Shown: piece by piece, positions 44,288 to 53,602 of the stretch
How the letters are laid out: each line of letters begins with the position of its first letter
Numbering within the stretch: position 1 is the first letter of the stretch
Source: Chania multitudinisentens RB-25
GTDB lineage: Bacteria > Pseudomonadota > Gammaproteobacteria > Enterobacterales > Enterobacteriaceae
DNA: 64,000 nt
Direction of reading: 5' to 3'
Assembly: GCF_000520015.2 (NCBI RefSeq)
Contig: NZ_CP007044.2
Location: forward strand, 1,240,001 to 1,304,000
Program-made: the position numbers and the translations under genes
Notes under the pieces: generated by a model
What the model saw: only the letters and a program-made list of their open reading frames with translations
Told to the model about the DNA's origin: nothing
Database searches by the model: none

Positions 44288-44889
44288 ATTAATTCCTTTT
44301 TTGGCACTTTCCTGCTGCATTATGGATTTAGACATTCAGAATGTAGTTTACTGTTGCTAAAACCTTGGCCGTACCACGCCGATTTTATTGAATTATTTTG
44401 ATTCCATGAATTCAGACAGCTAGCCTTTTTTAGCCTGTAAAGCATAGTAGGTTATTTCTGCCTCTACAAATAACGCTATAGACTTTACTTTAAGGTACGG
44501 TAAACATTCCTTTTTCTACTGAGTGAGCTTGCAAAAGTGAGCAGATTACCGAAGTCATCAACGCTAAATTTAGCTGCCTATTATGCGCATAATTTTATGT
44601 TTTTTATTTATTAGATATCGTTTCATTATGGTTAATGTTCAGATCTATTTGCTGGCCAAAATGGACGCTAATTGATACTGATGGCGATATTGAGCGTCGA
44701 AGAGGTTTGAGAAATTTTAATTACCCTATTAGTTTAAAAATATTTCCATGCATGGAAATAAGTGTAATACCAACAGCGATAGTGTCAGCCTTTTGCCATT
44801 CTGTTAGCTCTACATCCATCTAAAATGCCTACCATTGGTTCTAAATAGGATAGTTTTCCAAGCAGACCCCACCTACAGCATCTGGTGGC
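44288..44889. other. 600-bp AT-rich region between the BNR gene and hmuV
   Basis: No supported gene. The only sharp structure is the 20-bp perfect palindrome at 44741-44760. Confidence 0.5.
44741..44760. repeat. 20-bp perfect palindrome
   Basis: TATTTCCATGCATGGAAATA equals its own reverse complement. It lies in an AT-rich spacer about 450 bp upstream of the BNR gene and 130 bp past hmuV. It could be an operator for a dimeric regulator; none is recognised. Confidence 0.8.
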
Positions 44890-45690
44890 CTACTGGCGTA
44901 GGTAGATTTGCGGCAGGGTACTTTCTGGATGGCAAGACACGCCCAGATCGGCCTGATACCAACGGGTCAGCGTCTCGGCATTGAGCACCGCTTGCGGGGG
45001 GCCGCAGGCGACAAGTTCGCCCTGCGCCAGCAGCAGAATACGATCGGCGTACAGCGCCGCCAGATTCAAATCGTGCAACACACAACAGACGGCCAGCGGC
45101 TCTTGATGGGTGAGCTGGCGTAGCAGGCGCAGCGTGTGCTGTTGGTGATACAAATCTAATGCGGATGTGGGTTCGTCAAGGAACAACCAGCGCGGCGTCG
45201 GTTCAGGTTGCCACAGCTGCGCCAGCACCCGGGCCAGTTGTACCCGTTGTTGCTCACCGCCGGACAGGGCGCGGTAGTCACGTTGTGCCAGTGCCAGGCA
45301 GCCCGTTTGCGCCATCACTTCTTGCAGTACCTGCCGATCTTGCGCAGTACCGTAAGGCGCACGGCCCATCTGGATCACCTCACTGACGCTAAACGGGAAA
45401 GCCAGATCGCTGTATTGACGCATCACGGCACGTGTGCGGGCTAGTGCTTGTGGTTGCCAACTCTTCAGGTTTTGCCCTAACAGCCGACATTCGCCGCCCG
45501 AAGGTGCAAGATAACCGGCCAGTAAGCGCAGCAGGGTGGATTTCCCGGCCCCGTTCGGGCCAATGATCGCCACCATTTCACCGCTGGCGATGTGCAGCGA
45601 AACATCGTTAATCAGGGTTTGATGTTGTACATGATAGTGAAGGTTCCGGGCTTCCAGCAATGCGGGCGATGTCGCCTTCATATCAATCAC
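44890..45690 (-). CDS. hmuV: hemin ABC transporter ATP-binding protein
   Basis: A 266-residue ABC ATPase powering heme import. Walker A is GPNGAGKSTLLRLLAG, the signature is LSGGEQQRVQLARVLAQLW, and Walker B is RWLFLDEPTSALDLYHQ. The GTG at 45690 (ggag 7 bases upstream) is proposed as start and overlaps the end of hmuU by 8 bases; the ATG at 45681 is an alternative. Last gene of the hemP-hmuRSTUV group. Confidence 0.93.
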   Translation of the reverse strand: MIDMKATSPALLEARNLHYHVQHQTLINDVSLHIASGEMVAIIGPNGAGKSTLLRLLAGYLAPSGGECRLLGQNLKSWQPQALARTRAVMRQYSDLAFPFSVSEVIQMGRAPYGTAQDRQVLQEVMAQTGCLALAQRDYRALSGGEQQRVQLARVLAQLWQPEPTPRWLFLDEPTSALDLYHQQHTLRLLRQLTHQEPLAVCCVLHDLNLAALYADRILLLAQGELVACGPPQAVLNAETLTRWYQADLGVSCHPESTLPQIYLRQ

Positions 45691-46687
45691 TGCGTTGCTC
45701 CCGCTGACGTAAAATCAGCCACAGAAAGTAAGGGCCACCCAACAGGCTGGTTATCAGCCCAACGGGCATTTCAGCCGGTGCAACCAGCGTGCGGGCCAAG
45801 GTATCGGCGGTGAGCAGTAGGCAGGCCCCTCCTAATGCCGCGCCAGGCAGCAACCAACGGTGATCGGCCCCGAGGCGCATGCGGATAAGGTGGGGCACCA
45901 CTAGCCCGATAAAACCGATCACACCGCTGACGGCTACGGCAGCGCCAATCAGAACGGCGCTGAGTAACAGCAAGCGTAGTTTGGCTTGCTGTACATTCAC
46001 CCCCAGGTAATGCGCTTCTTCATCCCCTAACTGCAATAAATTCAGTTGGCGTGCCTGTAACAACCCGAGTATGCAAGCGGGTAGAATCAGAGAGGCGGCA
46101 ACGAGCAGCGTTGACCATTGTGCCTGCCCCAAACTCCCCATGCTCCATAACGAAAACTGGCGTAGTTGCTGGTCATCGCTGACATAGCTCAGTAAGCCAA
46201 CTGCGGCGCCGCACAAGGCATTAATCGCAATACCCGCCAGCAGCAGGCGAGCCAAATTGCCATGGCCCCAGCGGCTAAGGGTAAAAATGATCGTGGAAAT
46301 CGCCAGGCTACCGAGAAAAGCACCGGCCATGTGGCTGTAGAGCGCCAGTAGAGGGGGAAGGCTGAAAGGCATGACGATAATCAGCCCGACGCAAAGGGCG
46401 GCACCGCTGCTGATGCCCAGTAGGCTGGGATCGGCAAGTGGGTTGCGGAACAACCCTTGCATAATGGCGCCGGAAACGGCTAATGCACAACCTACCACCA
46501 CGGCCAGCAGTACGCGTGGCAGGCGGATATTCAGCCAGATATGCCACATGGCATCGTCTAATGAGGCGTGCCACAGCGTGCGAAACGAAAGCGTTAATGC
46601 CCCCATATTGGCCGAGCCGAGTGCCAGAATAATCAATAACATTAACAAGATACTCAGCATCAGGCGCGGATGGATACGGCCATTCAT
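45683..46687 (-). CDS. hmuU: hemin ABC transporter permease
   Basis: A 334-residue FecCD-type permease with about ten membrane helices that forms the inner-membrane channel with HmuV. Family motifs: RLPRVLLAVVVGCALAVSGA, MQGLFRNPLADPSLLGISSGA, GVIGFIGLVVPHLIRMRLG (cytoplasmic coupling helix) and MPVGLITSLLGGPYFLWLI. The ATG overlaps the hmuT stop (ATGA), indicating translational coupling. Confidence 0.95.
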   Translation of the reverse strand: MNGRIHPRLMLSILLMLLIILALGSANMGALTLSFRTLWHASLDDAMWHIWLNIRLPRVLLAVVVGCALAVSGAIMQGLFRNPLADPSLLGISSGAALCVGLIIVMPFSLPPLLALYSHMAGAFLGSLAISTIIFTLSRWGHGNLARLLLAGIAINALCGAAVGLLSYVSDDQQLRQFSLWSMGSLGQAQWSTLLVAASLILPACILGLLQARQLNLLQLGDEEAHYLGVNVQQAKLRLLLLSAVLIGAAVAVSGVIGFIGLVVPHLIRMRLGADHRWLLPGAALGGACLLLTADTLARTLVAPAEMPVGLITSLLGGPYFLWLILRQREQRSD

Positions 46688-47523
46688 TGCGCTTGTTCCA
46701 TACTTTTACGCAATACTGCCAGCACTTGTGGTGTTTCCAGGCTAAAACCCAGTAACGCCATATCATCCACGATGAGCAAGCGCTTATGTTTACCCGCAGG
46801 CGTCAGTGCTATTCCGGGTAATTGCCAGATGGCTTCCTGGCCACCCAGTGCTTTCACGCCGTCGTGGGTGAGCAATAATAAATCCGGTGCGCTGGCGATC
46901 ACCCCTTCCTGTGACAGCGGGCGATAGCGGCTGAAGCCCTGCATTGCATTGTTACCACCGGCCGCGCGGATCATGGCATCTGCCGCGGTATTCTGGCCCG
47001 CCGCCATGGGCGTTAACCCACCGTGGCTCATCACAAACATCACTTTAACGGGCAGTGGCGTGTTACCCACGGTGGCTAAACGCTGCTGGTAGTCTTGCAC
47101 CAGTTTTTGCCCTTGTTCCTGCCGATGAAGTGCCGTGGCAATGGCGTCAATTTTTGCCGCTACGCTTGCCGGTGTGGTTTGGCCCGGTATCGTCACGACA
47201 TTAACGCCGCTGTTGGCGACCTGTGTCAGCACCAGCGAGGGTTGCGCCAGTTCGCTGACCAGCAGCAGGGTGGGTTTCATCGCCAGAATACCTTCGGCGT
47301 TCAGCATGCGCATATAGCCCACATCAGGCAGTTTTTGCACTGCCTGAGGCAGTTGACTGGTGCTATCACGGGCCACAATCTCGCTACCGGCACCAAGTGC
47401 ATAGGCGATTTCTGTTACATCGCCACCGATGGTGACGATACGTTCTGCCGCCGGTGCGTTGAGCGGCAGCAAGCTGGCGCTCAGCGACAGAATGATAGGG
47501 AGTGATAGCAACCAGTGTCTCAT
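46684..47523 (-). CDS. hmuT: periplasmic hemin-binding protein
   Basis: A 279-residue periplasmic substrate-binding protein of the FecB/BtuF type with signal peptide MRHWLLSLPIILSLSASLLPLNAPA. Conserved features are RIVTIGGDVTEIAYALGAG, GYMRMLNAEGILAMKPTLLL (a heme-ligand Tyr/Met region), MSHGGLTPMAAGQNTAADAMIRAAGG and YRPLSQEGVIASAPDLLLL. It passes heme from the HmuR receptor to HmuUV. Start overlaps the hmuS stop (ATGA). Confidence 0.95.
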   Translation of the reverse strand: MRHWLLSLPIILSLSASLLPLNAPAAERIVTIGGDVTEIAYALGAGSEIVARDSTSQLPQAVQKLPDVGYMRMLNAEGILAMKPTLLLVSELAQPSLVLTQVANSGVNVVTIPGQTTPASVAAKIDAIATALHRQEQGQKLVQDYQQRLATVGNTPLPVKVMFVMSHGGLTPMAAGQNTAADAMIRAAGGNNAMQGFSRYRPLSQEGVIASAPDLLLLTHDGVKALGGQEAIWQLPGIALTPAGKHKRLLIVDDMALLGFSLETPQVLAVLRKSMEQAQ

Positions 47524-48557
47524 GCGGCGATATCCTTTTGAATTAAGCGGGCAATCTGCTCACGCCATTGGTGTTGTTCAGGCTGCCCTTCGGTACGTTG
47601 ACCATAGAGTTGGGCAAGCTGAGTACCGTCGGCAGCAAACAGTTCCAGGCTGGTGACAAAACCGTCTTTGGTGGGCTTACGGGTGACCCAGCTTTCCGCG
47701 ATGGCGGTTTCAATCAAGTGCAGCGTAAAGCGTGGGTTGAAAACATTGATCCACTCTTGATGTGGCATCACTTTCTCAATCAAACCGGTGAAAATTTGCA
47801 CGCAACCGCGGTTGCCGACGAAGATCATGATTTCGTTCTTATCTTGCAGGGCGGCGTTGAGTAACTGTGTCAGAGAGGCATTATCAACCTGGTAAGCCAG
47901 ATCGTTCTCCACGGCGCGAAACGCTTGTTGACGGGTCAGATTATTGCGAGTCAGCAGTTGGAAGAACTGATGCACATCCGTCATGGCACGCCATTGTGCA
48001 TCAATGCTGGCATGATCAACGGTTGGAGAGGGGGTTTCTGAGGCGTTCAACGACTCTAGCTCTAATGCCGGGTTTTCGGCGCTGATGAACTGTGCCAGCA
48101 AAGCCTCCCAGGCAGCCAGGTCGGTGTGTTCAGTGGTATAGACTTTGTGCAGCGCATCGCCTTGATGATCGAAGAATTGGATGCTGTGGCGCACGCCGTG
48201 GCGAGTCTCTTCCGAGAGCGTAAAGGCGCTGGCCCACTGATTGAAGAACAAACGTAAATCTAATTCGCGTGGATTGAGGATCAAACCGGCATGGCCGTTC
48301 AGATGTTGATTCTCATAACGGCCAAGATGTTCATGCACGGCATAGGTATTGCGGGTGATGGCTTTGACTTCCCCCACGTTTTCCAAGGCGGCCAGCAGCG
48401 TGCGGGCGTCTGCCTGCAAGCGTTTTGCATCGTGTCCTACGCGGCTGTGAGTCAGTTCACCTTCTGAAATACCCATCAGCGCCGCTAAATCGCGTGCATA
48501 TTTGCCGGGGTTATCTGCTTTGGCCTGTACATACTGCTGATAGAGAGATGTGCTCAT
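47520..48557 (-). CDS. hmuS: hemin-degrading / heme-trafficking factor
   Basis: A 345-residue cytoplasmic protein of the HemS/ChuS/HmuS family, which binds imported heme and, in several members, degrades it oxidatively. The duplicated HemS fold is visible: one half includes DLAALMGISEGELTHSRVG and TRNTYAVHEHLGRYENQHL, the other FVGNRGCVQIFTGLIEKV and NVFNPRFTLHLIETAIAESW (heme-contact region). The first half carries the LRLFFNQWASAFTL-type motif (here LDLRLFFNQWASAF). It is separated from hmuR by 95 bp with a strong hairpin, and overlaps hmuT at its end. Confidence 0.95.
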   Translation of the reverse strand: MSTSLYQQYVQAKADNPGKYARDLAALMGISEGELTHSRVGHDAKRLQADARTLLAALENVGEVKAITRNTYAVHEHLGRYENQHLNGHAGLILNPRELDLRLFFNQWASAFTLSEETRHGVRHSIQFFDHQGDALHKVYTTEHTDLAAWEALLAQFISAENPALELESLNASETPSPTVDHASIDAQWRAMTDVHQFFQLLTRNNLTRQQAFRAVENDLAYQVDNASLTQLLNAALQDKNEIMIFVGNRGCVQIFTGLIEKVMPHQEWINVFNPRFTLHLIETAIAESWVTRKPTKDGFVTSLELFAADGTQLAQLYGQRTEGQPEQHQWREQIARLIQKDIAA

Positions 48558-48604
48558 AAATACTTCCTATAGGTTTTATATGCAGGTGACAATGTCAAAC
48601 GATA

Positions 48605-48636
48605 ATCCGGCGCCCTGCGGGACAGGGCTACCGGAT
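48605..48636 (-). other. intercistronic hairpin between hmuR and hmuS
   Basis: ATCCGG (48605-48610) plus GCCCTG (48612-48617) pair with CAGGGC (48623-48628) plus CCGGAT (48631-48636). A strong stem with small internal loops and no U-run directly after it in transcript sense. Likely protects or attenuates the receptor mRNA relative to downstream genes. Confidence 0.7.
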
Positions 48637-48652
48637 GATTTCTTTTAGTTAA

Positions 48653-50713
48653 TTACCACTGATAACTGACAAATAGCTTCGCGTTGCGGCCATCCTGTGG
48701 GATGCCCTGCGGTGCGTAATACTCTTTATCGAATGCGTTACCCAGAACGACTGAAGTGGTGACCCCTTTCAGTTGGGCCTCACCTTTATAGCTGACATAG
48801 AAATCATTGAGGCCATAACCGGCTTGCGGTGTGCCAGAGCTGGAAACCCGTGAGGAGCGATCGGCAAAGGTGGCAATCCAACCCACCGCGAAGCCGCTGT
48901 TGGCAACCGGAATGTCTAGCGTGCTGATGACGGTGTCCGGGCTAACGGTATCGAGCCATTCGCGAGTATCCTGATTTTTTCCACGAGTGCGGTTGTAAGC
49001 CAGGCCCCAGTTAAACAGCGATGTCTGGTAGCTCATGGTGGCATCCCAGCCCCAGATTTTTGCCCGGTCGATATTCTTCGAATAGGTTGAACAGTTGATG
49101 CAGTACATACCGCCAGGGCCGAACCCGAAGTCCATGGTGACGCCGGTAGTAATATAGTCTTTGGCGTTGGTATCAAAGTAACTGGCTTTGAATTGCAGCT
49201 CGTCTTCTGCCATCAACAAATCGCTGAAGCGCAGGCCAAAACCGTATTCCTGGGTTTCATTGGTTTCCGGTTTCAGATTGGGATTCGGTATCCAGTAGTT
49301 GGTCAGGGTCTTGCCGGCGATATTCATCGAAAAGTGTTTCGAATCGTTGTACATCTCGCCCATGGTTGGGGCGCGGAAGGCCTGCGCATAGGAGCCAAAC
49401 AGCATCAGCCAGTCGGCTGGTGTGATGCTGAGTGCGCCGCGTGATGACCATTTATCAGCATTGACGTCCTGATAACCCTCGCTGCTGCCGCTGTAGTTGT
49501 CGTAGCGGGTGCCGGCTAAAATGGAAACCGGCAGGTCGCGTAGCGTGATTTCATCTTGCAGCCAGCCCGAACTGAAACGGATATCCGCCTGTGGGAAGCT
49601 TTCTGTGGCACCGCCTGGTGTTTGTTCTTGCTTATAGGTTTCCGTTCCGTAAGTCAGCTGGTGTGACGCTGCGCTGCTGGTAAACAGACGGGTTCGGTTT
49701 TCCAGTTTCCCGCCTTGCGTTGTCTGTTTACGCCCTTCTTCTGCTGAGCCTTGTGGCTGCGCATTGATCTCCACTTCGGAGTAATAGATTTGAGCCGTTG
49801 CATTCAGCCATTCCTGTTCGAGTGGCTTAAGGTGGTAACTGAGTTGGGCATCGTGTTGGATGGTAGAACGATCCGTCATGACGTTGGTGCTGGAGGCATC
49901 GTTGGTTTGTGGATTTTTAGGTTCCAGCGCGCTGTTGTTGTAGTAACGCAAATTGGCGCTCAATGATTGAGTAGAATCAATGCGCCAGGTGCCTTTTGCC
50001 AGAACGTTACCGATGGTTTCATCATTGGGGGCATTAAAACCATCGCTCTGGCGGATACTACCGATATCACGGGCACCGAAAGAGAGGATACCGTCTACAT
50101 CGTCGGTGCGGCCATAAGCGCTGGCACCCAGACCGAAGCTGTGATTGCCGGTGGCGGCAGAGCTGTAAACCCGGTAGCCCGTGTCGTTGCCCGGCAGCAG
50201 CAGATCGGCGGCGTTAACGGTTTCATAAGCAATGACCCCGCCTAATGCGCCACTGCCGTACAGCAGGGCTGACGGCCCACGGACCACTTCGATACGTTTC
50301 ACCAGCGCCGGATCGAGGAAGGTAGCATTTAGATGGCCGGTATCGGTGCCTTGGCGGATACCATCTACCAAGGTCAGCACACCTTGTTTGTCGTACCCAC
50401 GCAGGATCACATTCTGGCCGTTGGTACGCCCGCTGCCGGTCACCGTTAGACCTGGTACTCTGCGTAACATATCTGCCGACGAAGTGGCGGTCATGCTGGT
50501 AGGTGAATTGTTCTCAACCACGGTCACCATCATCGGGGCTTCAAAGCTACTGCGTTCATTGCCCGTTGCGGTGACAACCATGATGTCTGCGGTAGGTTTT
50601 TTACTGCTTTCTGGCGTAATGTCATCAGCCGCATTGGCGGCAAAAGGCAGAGTACAAACGATGGCCAAACTGAGTGGGGACCATTGGAAATGGTCGGAAG
50701 TAAAACGAGGCAT
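48653..50713 (-). CDS. hmuR: TonB-dependent hemin receptor
   Basis: A 686-residue outer-membrane receptor with signal peptide ending FAANA and a TonB-box-like segment ADIMVVTATG. The plug domain includes MLRRVPGLTVTGSGRTNGQN and VEVVRGPSALLYGSGALGGVI-type motif (here RIEVVRGPSALLYGSGALGG). The heme-receptor signature FRAP (QAFRAPTMGEMYNDS) and NPNL (IPNPNLKPETNETQEYG) boxes are both present. The barrel ends with phenylalanine/aromatic-type residues (KLFVSYQW). It transports heme into the periplasm for HmuT. ggagag lies upstream of its ATG. Confidence 0.96.
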   Translation of the reverse strand: MPRFTSDHFQWSPLSLAIVCTLPFAANAADDITPESSKKPTADIMVVTATGNERSSFEAPMMVTVVENNSPTSMTATSSADMLRRVPGLTVTGSGRTNGQNVILRGYDKQGVLTLVDGIRQGTDTGHLNATFLDPALVKRIEVVRGPSALLYGSGALGGVIAYETVNAADLLLPGNDTGYRVYSSAATGNHSFGLGASAYGRTDDVDGILSFGARDIGSIRQSDGFNAPNDETIGNVLAKGTWRIDSTQSLSANLRYYNNSALEPKNPQTNDASSTNVMTDRSTIQHDAQLSYHLKPLEQEWLNATAQIYYSEVEINAQPQGSAEEGRKQTTQGGKLENRTRLFTSSAASHQLTYGTETYKQEQTPGGATESFPQADIRFSSGWLQDEITLRDLPVSILAGTRYDNYSGSSEGYQDVNADKWSSRGALSITPADWLMLFGSYAQAFRAPTMGEMYNDSKHFSMNIAGKTLTNYWIPNPNLKPETNETQEYGFGLRFSDLLMAEDELQFKASYFDTNAKDYITTGVTMDFGFGPGGMYCINCSTYSKNIDRAKIWGWDATMSYQTSLFNWGLAYNRTRGKNQDTREWLDTVSPDTVISTLDIPVANSGFAVGWIATFADRSSRVSSSGTPQAGYGLNDFYVSYKGEAQLKGVTTSVVLGNAFDKEYYAPQGIPQDGRNAKLFVSYQW

Positions 50714-50829
50714 CTCGGCAACTCTCCATATTTTCTATGTTTAAACATATCGATAGGTTGCTGGCTGCCTTGATTCGAAAATCTGGGTGGCTTGCAGGTA
50801 TGATTTTTAGTGATTTATTTTATAAACCA

Positions 50830-51021
50830 TTACTTTGTCAGCATCAGCTTTCCTGCTTTAGTCTGACGTAGCTGGTAACGCTCACCCTGATGGATGATAA
50901 ACGCAACACCGTGCGTTCCCAGCAGTTGTTCACTGGCGATAGACAAGGGCTTGGCTGCTGTCATAGCGATAACAGCAGGTTCATTACTCAACGCTAGCTT
51001 TTTATTTAATGGATTATCCAT
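50830..51021 (-). CDS. hemP: hemin uptake protein HemP
   Basis: A 63-residue HemP/HmuP-type protein; the conserved C-terminal half SEQLLGTHGVAFIIHQGERYQLRQTKAGKLMLTK is intact. Small HemP proteins accompany heme receptor genes and in some bacteria act as co-activators of their expression. ATG 51021 is used; a TTG two codons upstream is possible. It is the first gene of the heme operon, 116 bp before hmuR, and has a Fur-box-like site about 30 bp upstream. Confidence 0.85.
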   Translation of the reverse strand: MDNPLNKKLALSNEPAVIAMTAAKPLSIASEQLLGTHGVAFIIHQGERYQLRQTKAGKLMLTK

Positions 51022-51051
51022 GCTCAATACTCAAATGATAACATTTATCAG

Positions 51052-51070
51052 CATAATAAGCATTATCATT
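51052..51070 (-). promoter_or_regulatory. Fur box upstream of hemP-hmuRSTUV
   Basis: On the minus strand AATGATAATGCTTATTATG keeps the GATAATG core and AT-rich second arm of the Fur consensus. A further GATAATGG lies beside it (51076-51083). Weaker match than the other two Fur sites in the window, but the position is right. Confidence 0.6.
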
Positions 51071-51109
51071 TACCTGATAATGGTACATCAAGCTCTATTT
51101 TTTATTAAT

Positions 51110-51751
51110 TCATTTTTTACGCGTTAGCCCCGGCTCAACGAGTGCGTAAATCTGATAATAGGTGGCAGGATCTTCGATCATTTGGCTCAGATGCATCGCG
51201 ACGTCTGCACGAGTTACCATGCCATGAGCTTCTGTCTGCAATCTAATGGCATGGCCGGTAGCGGGGCTATCCAGCAGGCCTCCAGGCCGGACGAGGGTAT
51301 AGATCAAGCCGCTGGTCTGTAACCAGCTCTCAGCCAGCGATTTTTCGCGCACGGCCTGGCCAAAAGCGGCGCGGGCGGCAGAAGAAAGGGTTGGCCAACT
51401 CTCACCGCAACCAATTGACGTCACCAATAACATGCGTTTCAGGCCCAATTGCTCTGCGGTATCAATAATGAGACGGTTGCCTTGATAATCGGCACTGCGG
51501 CTGCCCAGTGTTGAAATGATGGCGGCTTCTGGCCCGGCTAACCGGCAGGCTTCAAGCACACTGGCTGGATCGCAGGCATCACCACATACCACGCTAAAGC
51601 CCTGGCTGCGTAAAGCTTCCGCTTGTTGAGGATTGCGGATCAATAAAGTCACGGAACGGGGAGACGAGAGCGGATCGGCAGGCTGATTTGCCAGCGCCAG
51701 CAGATGAGCGCCCACGCCGTGGCCACCACCAAAAATTAACCAAGGTTTCAT
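51110..51751 (-). CDS. chuY: NAD(P)-binding reductase of heme locus (ChuY-like, anaerobilin reductase)
   Basis: A 213-residue atypical short-chain dehydrogenase. The nucleotide-binding start WLIFGGGHGVGAHLLALANQ and the segments VVCGDACDPASVL, MLLVTSIGCGESWP and YTLVRPGGLLDSP match the NmrA/SDR-type ChuY proteins. In E. coli O157, ChuY reduces anaerobilin made by ChuW. Here it is the third gene of a hutW-hutX-chuY operon and its ATG overlaps the hutX stop (ATGA). The assignment leans on operon context as well as sequence. Confidence 0.8.
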   Translation of the reverse strand: MKPWLIFGGGHGVGAHLLALANQPADPLSSPRSVTLLIRNPQQAEALRSQGFSVVCGDACDPASVLEACRLAGPEAAIISTLGSRSADYQGNRLIIDTAEQLGLKRMLLVTSIGCGESWPTLSSAARAAFGQAVREKSLAESWLQTSGLIYTLVRPGGLLDSPATGHAIRLQTEAHGMVTRADVAMHLSQMIEDPATYYQIYALVEPGLTRKK

Positions 51752-52257
51752 GGGGTAGCCTCGGCTGCTTCAGCCAAAAGTTGTTGGGATAGCTGATGGA
51801 AGGCGGCAAGGCCATCGGCGCGTAGCTGGCGATGTTCATCACGGCCAACAAAGACTTTCAGCATGATGTCACCTTGCTGATTAAAGAACTGCACGGATGC
51901 GGTTGCCATGCCCATAAACGGGCGTTCCAGTAACGCAATGGCCTGGCAGTTTTGCGCTCTGATATGGCCGCTCAGGCCCTGTTTATTACGCAGATTAAAA
52001 TAGCCGTGACGATGGAAGCCGCTCGGCAGTGGGCCTTGGTGTTCCAGAATAATATCGGCAGTATGCACCAGTACCGTGACATCCCCCCACTCGGTCATGC
52101 TGTCCCAGACTCTGTCAAATTGCTCTGCATCTGTTAGCACCCGCTTGGGGAGTGCACGTACCACATCAAGTGGGCTGACCTGATAATCCTGTGCGATTTG
52201 TTCTAGCGTGCCATCCGGTTGAGTGGCAAGAAATTCGATTAAGGGTAATGCATTCAT
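51748..52257 (-). CDS. hutX: cytosolic heme-utilisation carrier HutX/ChuX
   Basis: A 169-residue protein of the HutX/ChuX family, a cytosolic heme-binding carrier with a HemS-like half fold. Recognisable parts: IAQDYQVSPLDVVRALP, WGDVTVLVHTADIILEHQGPLP, GHIRAQNCQAIALLERPFMG and FVGRDEHRQL. ATG 52257 overlaps the hutW stop; a longer frame would lie inside hutW. It probably delivers heme to, or accepts products from, the HutW radical enzyme. Confidence 0.92.
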   Translation of the reverse strand: MNALPLIEFLATQPDGTLEQIAQDYQVSPLDVVRALPKRVLTDAEQFDRVWDSMTEWGDVTVLVHTADIILEHQGPLPSGFHRHGYFNLRNKQGLSGHIRAQNCQAIALLERPFMGMATASVQFFNQQGDIMLKVFVGRDEHRQLRADGLAAFHQLSQQLLAEAAEATP

Positions 52258-53567
52258 GGGTGGTTTTCCGCTGTGATAAGTGGGGGAATAAGGTGTTGCA
52301 GTGCCTGCATCATATTGCTGGCCCAAAAACGCCCGCTGTCGGTCAGTTGCAGGCAGAAACTTTTATCTTTCAGTAAATTACTTTGATGCCATTGGGTTAC
52401 CAACGGTATTAATGGCTGCGGGTCGGTAATTAATTCGCTCAAATCCAAGCGCCCAACTTCAATGCCGCTTTGTAATTTAGCTCGCCACGGGTGTTCACCA
52501 CTGGCTTGCGTCATCATCATCAGCGGCTTTTTCCCGCTGTCGATTAATCGATAATAGTTTTCCAGACTGCGATGCTGCATGTAGGCATGCCCTTGCAGAG
52601 AACCGCCAGCACCGCTGCCTAGAGCAAGGCAATCGGCTCCTTGCTTGATCAGCAGGTTATACAGATTGCGCTCGCGGGTTGTGCGTGCCCAGTGGCTATT
52701 GCTGAGTTGATGCCAGCCAGCCTGGGCTAGCGCGTTGGCACCGTGGCAGTAAAAGTCACACTGTTGTGCCAGCGTAGGTAATTCCACCCGGTTATTTTCC
52801 ACCGACTTGGCGAGCGGTGTGGTCGGCAGCAGATTCAGAGCGTACAGATCGACACCATCCAGCGGGAGCTGGCGCACGATGGCTAAATCTTCTTGCCAGG
52901 TTGCGGGAGTTTGATGGGGTAGGCCGAACATCAGATCGCAGACCACTGCCGCACGATCGCGGTTGGCTAAACGGGTCAGAAAACGAATTGCCTGATCGCG
53001 ATCGGCTTTGCGGCCCATACGCTGGCGGATACGGGTATTAAACGTCTGTACGCCGACCGAAAAGCGGTTTGCTCCGGCATCCAGGCAGGCATCAATCCGC
53101 TCATCGTCAAAATTAAAGATCCTCCCTTCAACGGTAATTTCGCAGTCAGGGGCCAGGGGTAAACTTTTACGCAGCTGGGTGATAATTCTATTTAATTGTG
53201 CTGCGGAGAGCGCGCTGGGTGTGCCGCCACCAAAGTAAATCGCATGAATAGGCCCCCCTTGCAGTAGGGGGCTTCCCGCTTCCATCTCCAGTTCCCGCAA
53301 CAGATAATCGGTATAGCGTGCAGTACTTTCAGGTTGCAGGGGGTTTTGATAGAAACCACAAAAAGTACAGTGAGTGGCGCAGAAAGGAATATGTATATAA
53401 AGCAATCGTTTATTGCGGGGCGATGGCTTTTGTAACAGTGCCTGCCAGCTATCATGAAGTGCTTCTGGGGGCAGTGGCCGGCTGTCACGCCATGGCATTG
53501 TCGCCCAGCGTTTGGGAAAAGGCAGGGGGCCGGGTCGTGCATGGTACGGTATCAAATCAAGTTTCAT
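52254..53567 (-). CDS. hutW: radical SAM heme-degrading enzyme (HutW/ChuW family)
   Basis: A 437-residue radical SAM protein of the HemN-like group. The iron-sulfur cluster motif is CATHCTFC (CX3CX2C, about residues 68-75) in YIHIPFCATHCTFCGFYQNP, followed by the SAM-binding IYFGGGTPSALSAAQL and VGVQTFN. ChuW from E. coli opens heme under anaerobic conditions to anaerobilin and releases iron. The operon partners HutX and ChuY fit that pathway. ATG 53567 follows ggatgagcctgtc; a TTG start 5 codons upstream is possible. A strong Fur-box-like sequence lies 36 bp upstream. Confidence 0.93.
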   Translation of the reverse strand: MKLDLIPYHARPGPLPFPKRWATMPWRDSRPLPPEALHDSWQALLQKPSPRNKRLLYIHIPFCATHCTFCGFYQNPLQPESTARYTDYLLRELEMEAGSPLLQGGPIHAIYFGGGTPSALSAAQLNRIITQLRKSLPLAPDCEITVEGRIFNFDDERIDACLDAGANRFSVGVQTFNTRIRQRMGRKADRDQAIRFLTRLANRDRAAVVCDLMFGLPHQTPATWQEDLAIVRQLPLDGVDLYALNLLPTTPLAKSVENNRVELPTLAQQCDFYCHGANALAQAGWHQLSNSHWARTTRERNLYNLLIKQGADCLALGSGAGGSLQGHAYMQHRSLENYYRLIDSGKKPLMMMTQASGEHPWRAKLQSGIEVGRLDLSELITDPQPLIPLVTQWHQSNLLKDKSFCLQLTDSGRFWASNMMQALQHLIPPLITAENHP

Positions 53568-53602
53568 GACAGGCTCATCCAATTGAAGATGAGAAATTAA
53601 AT

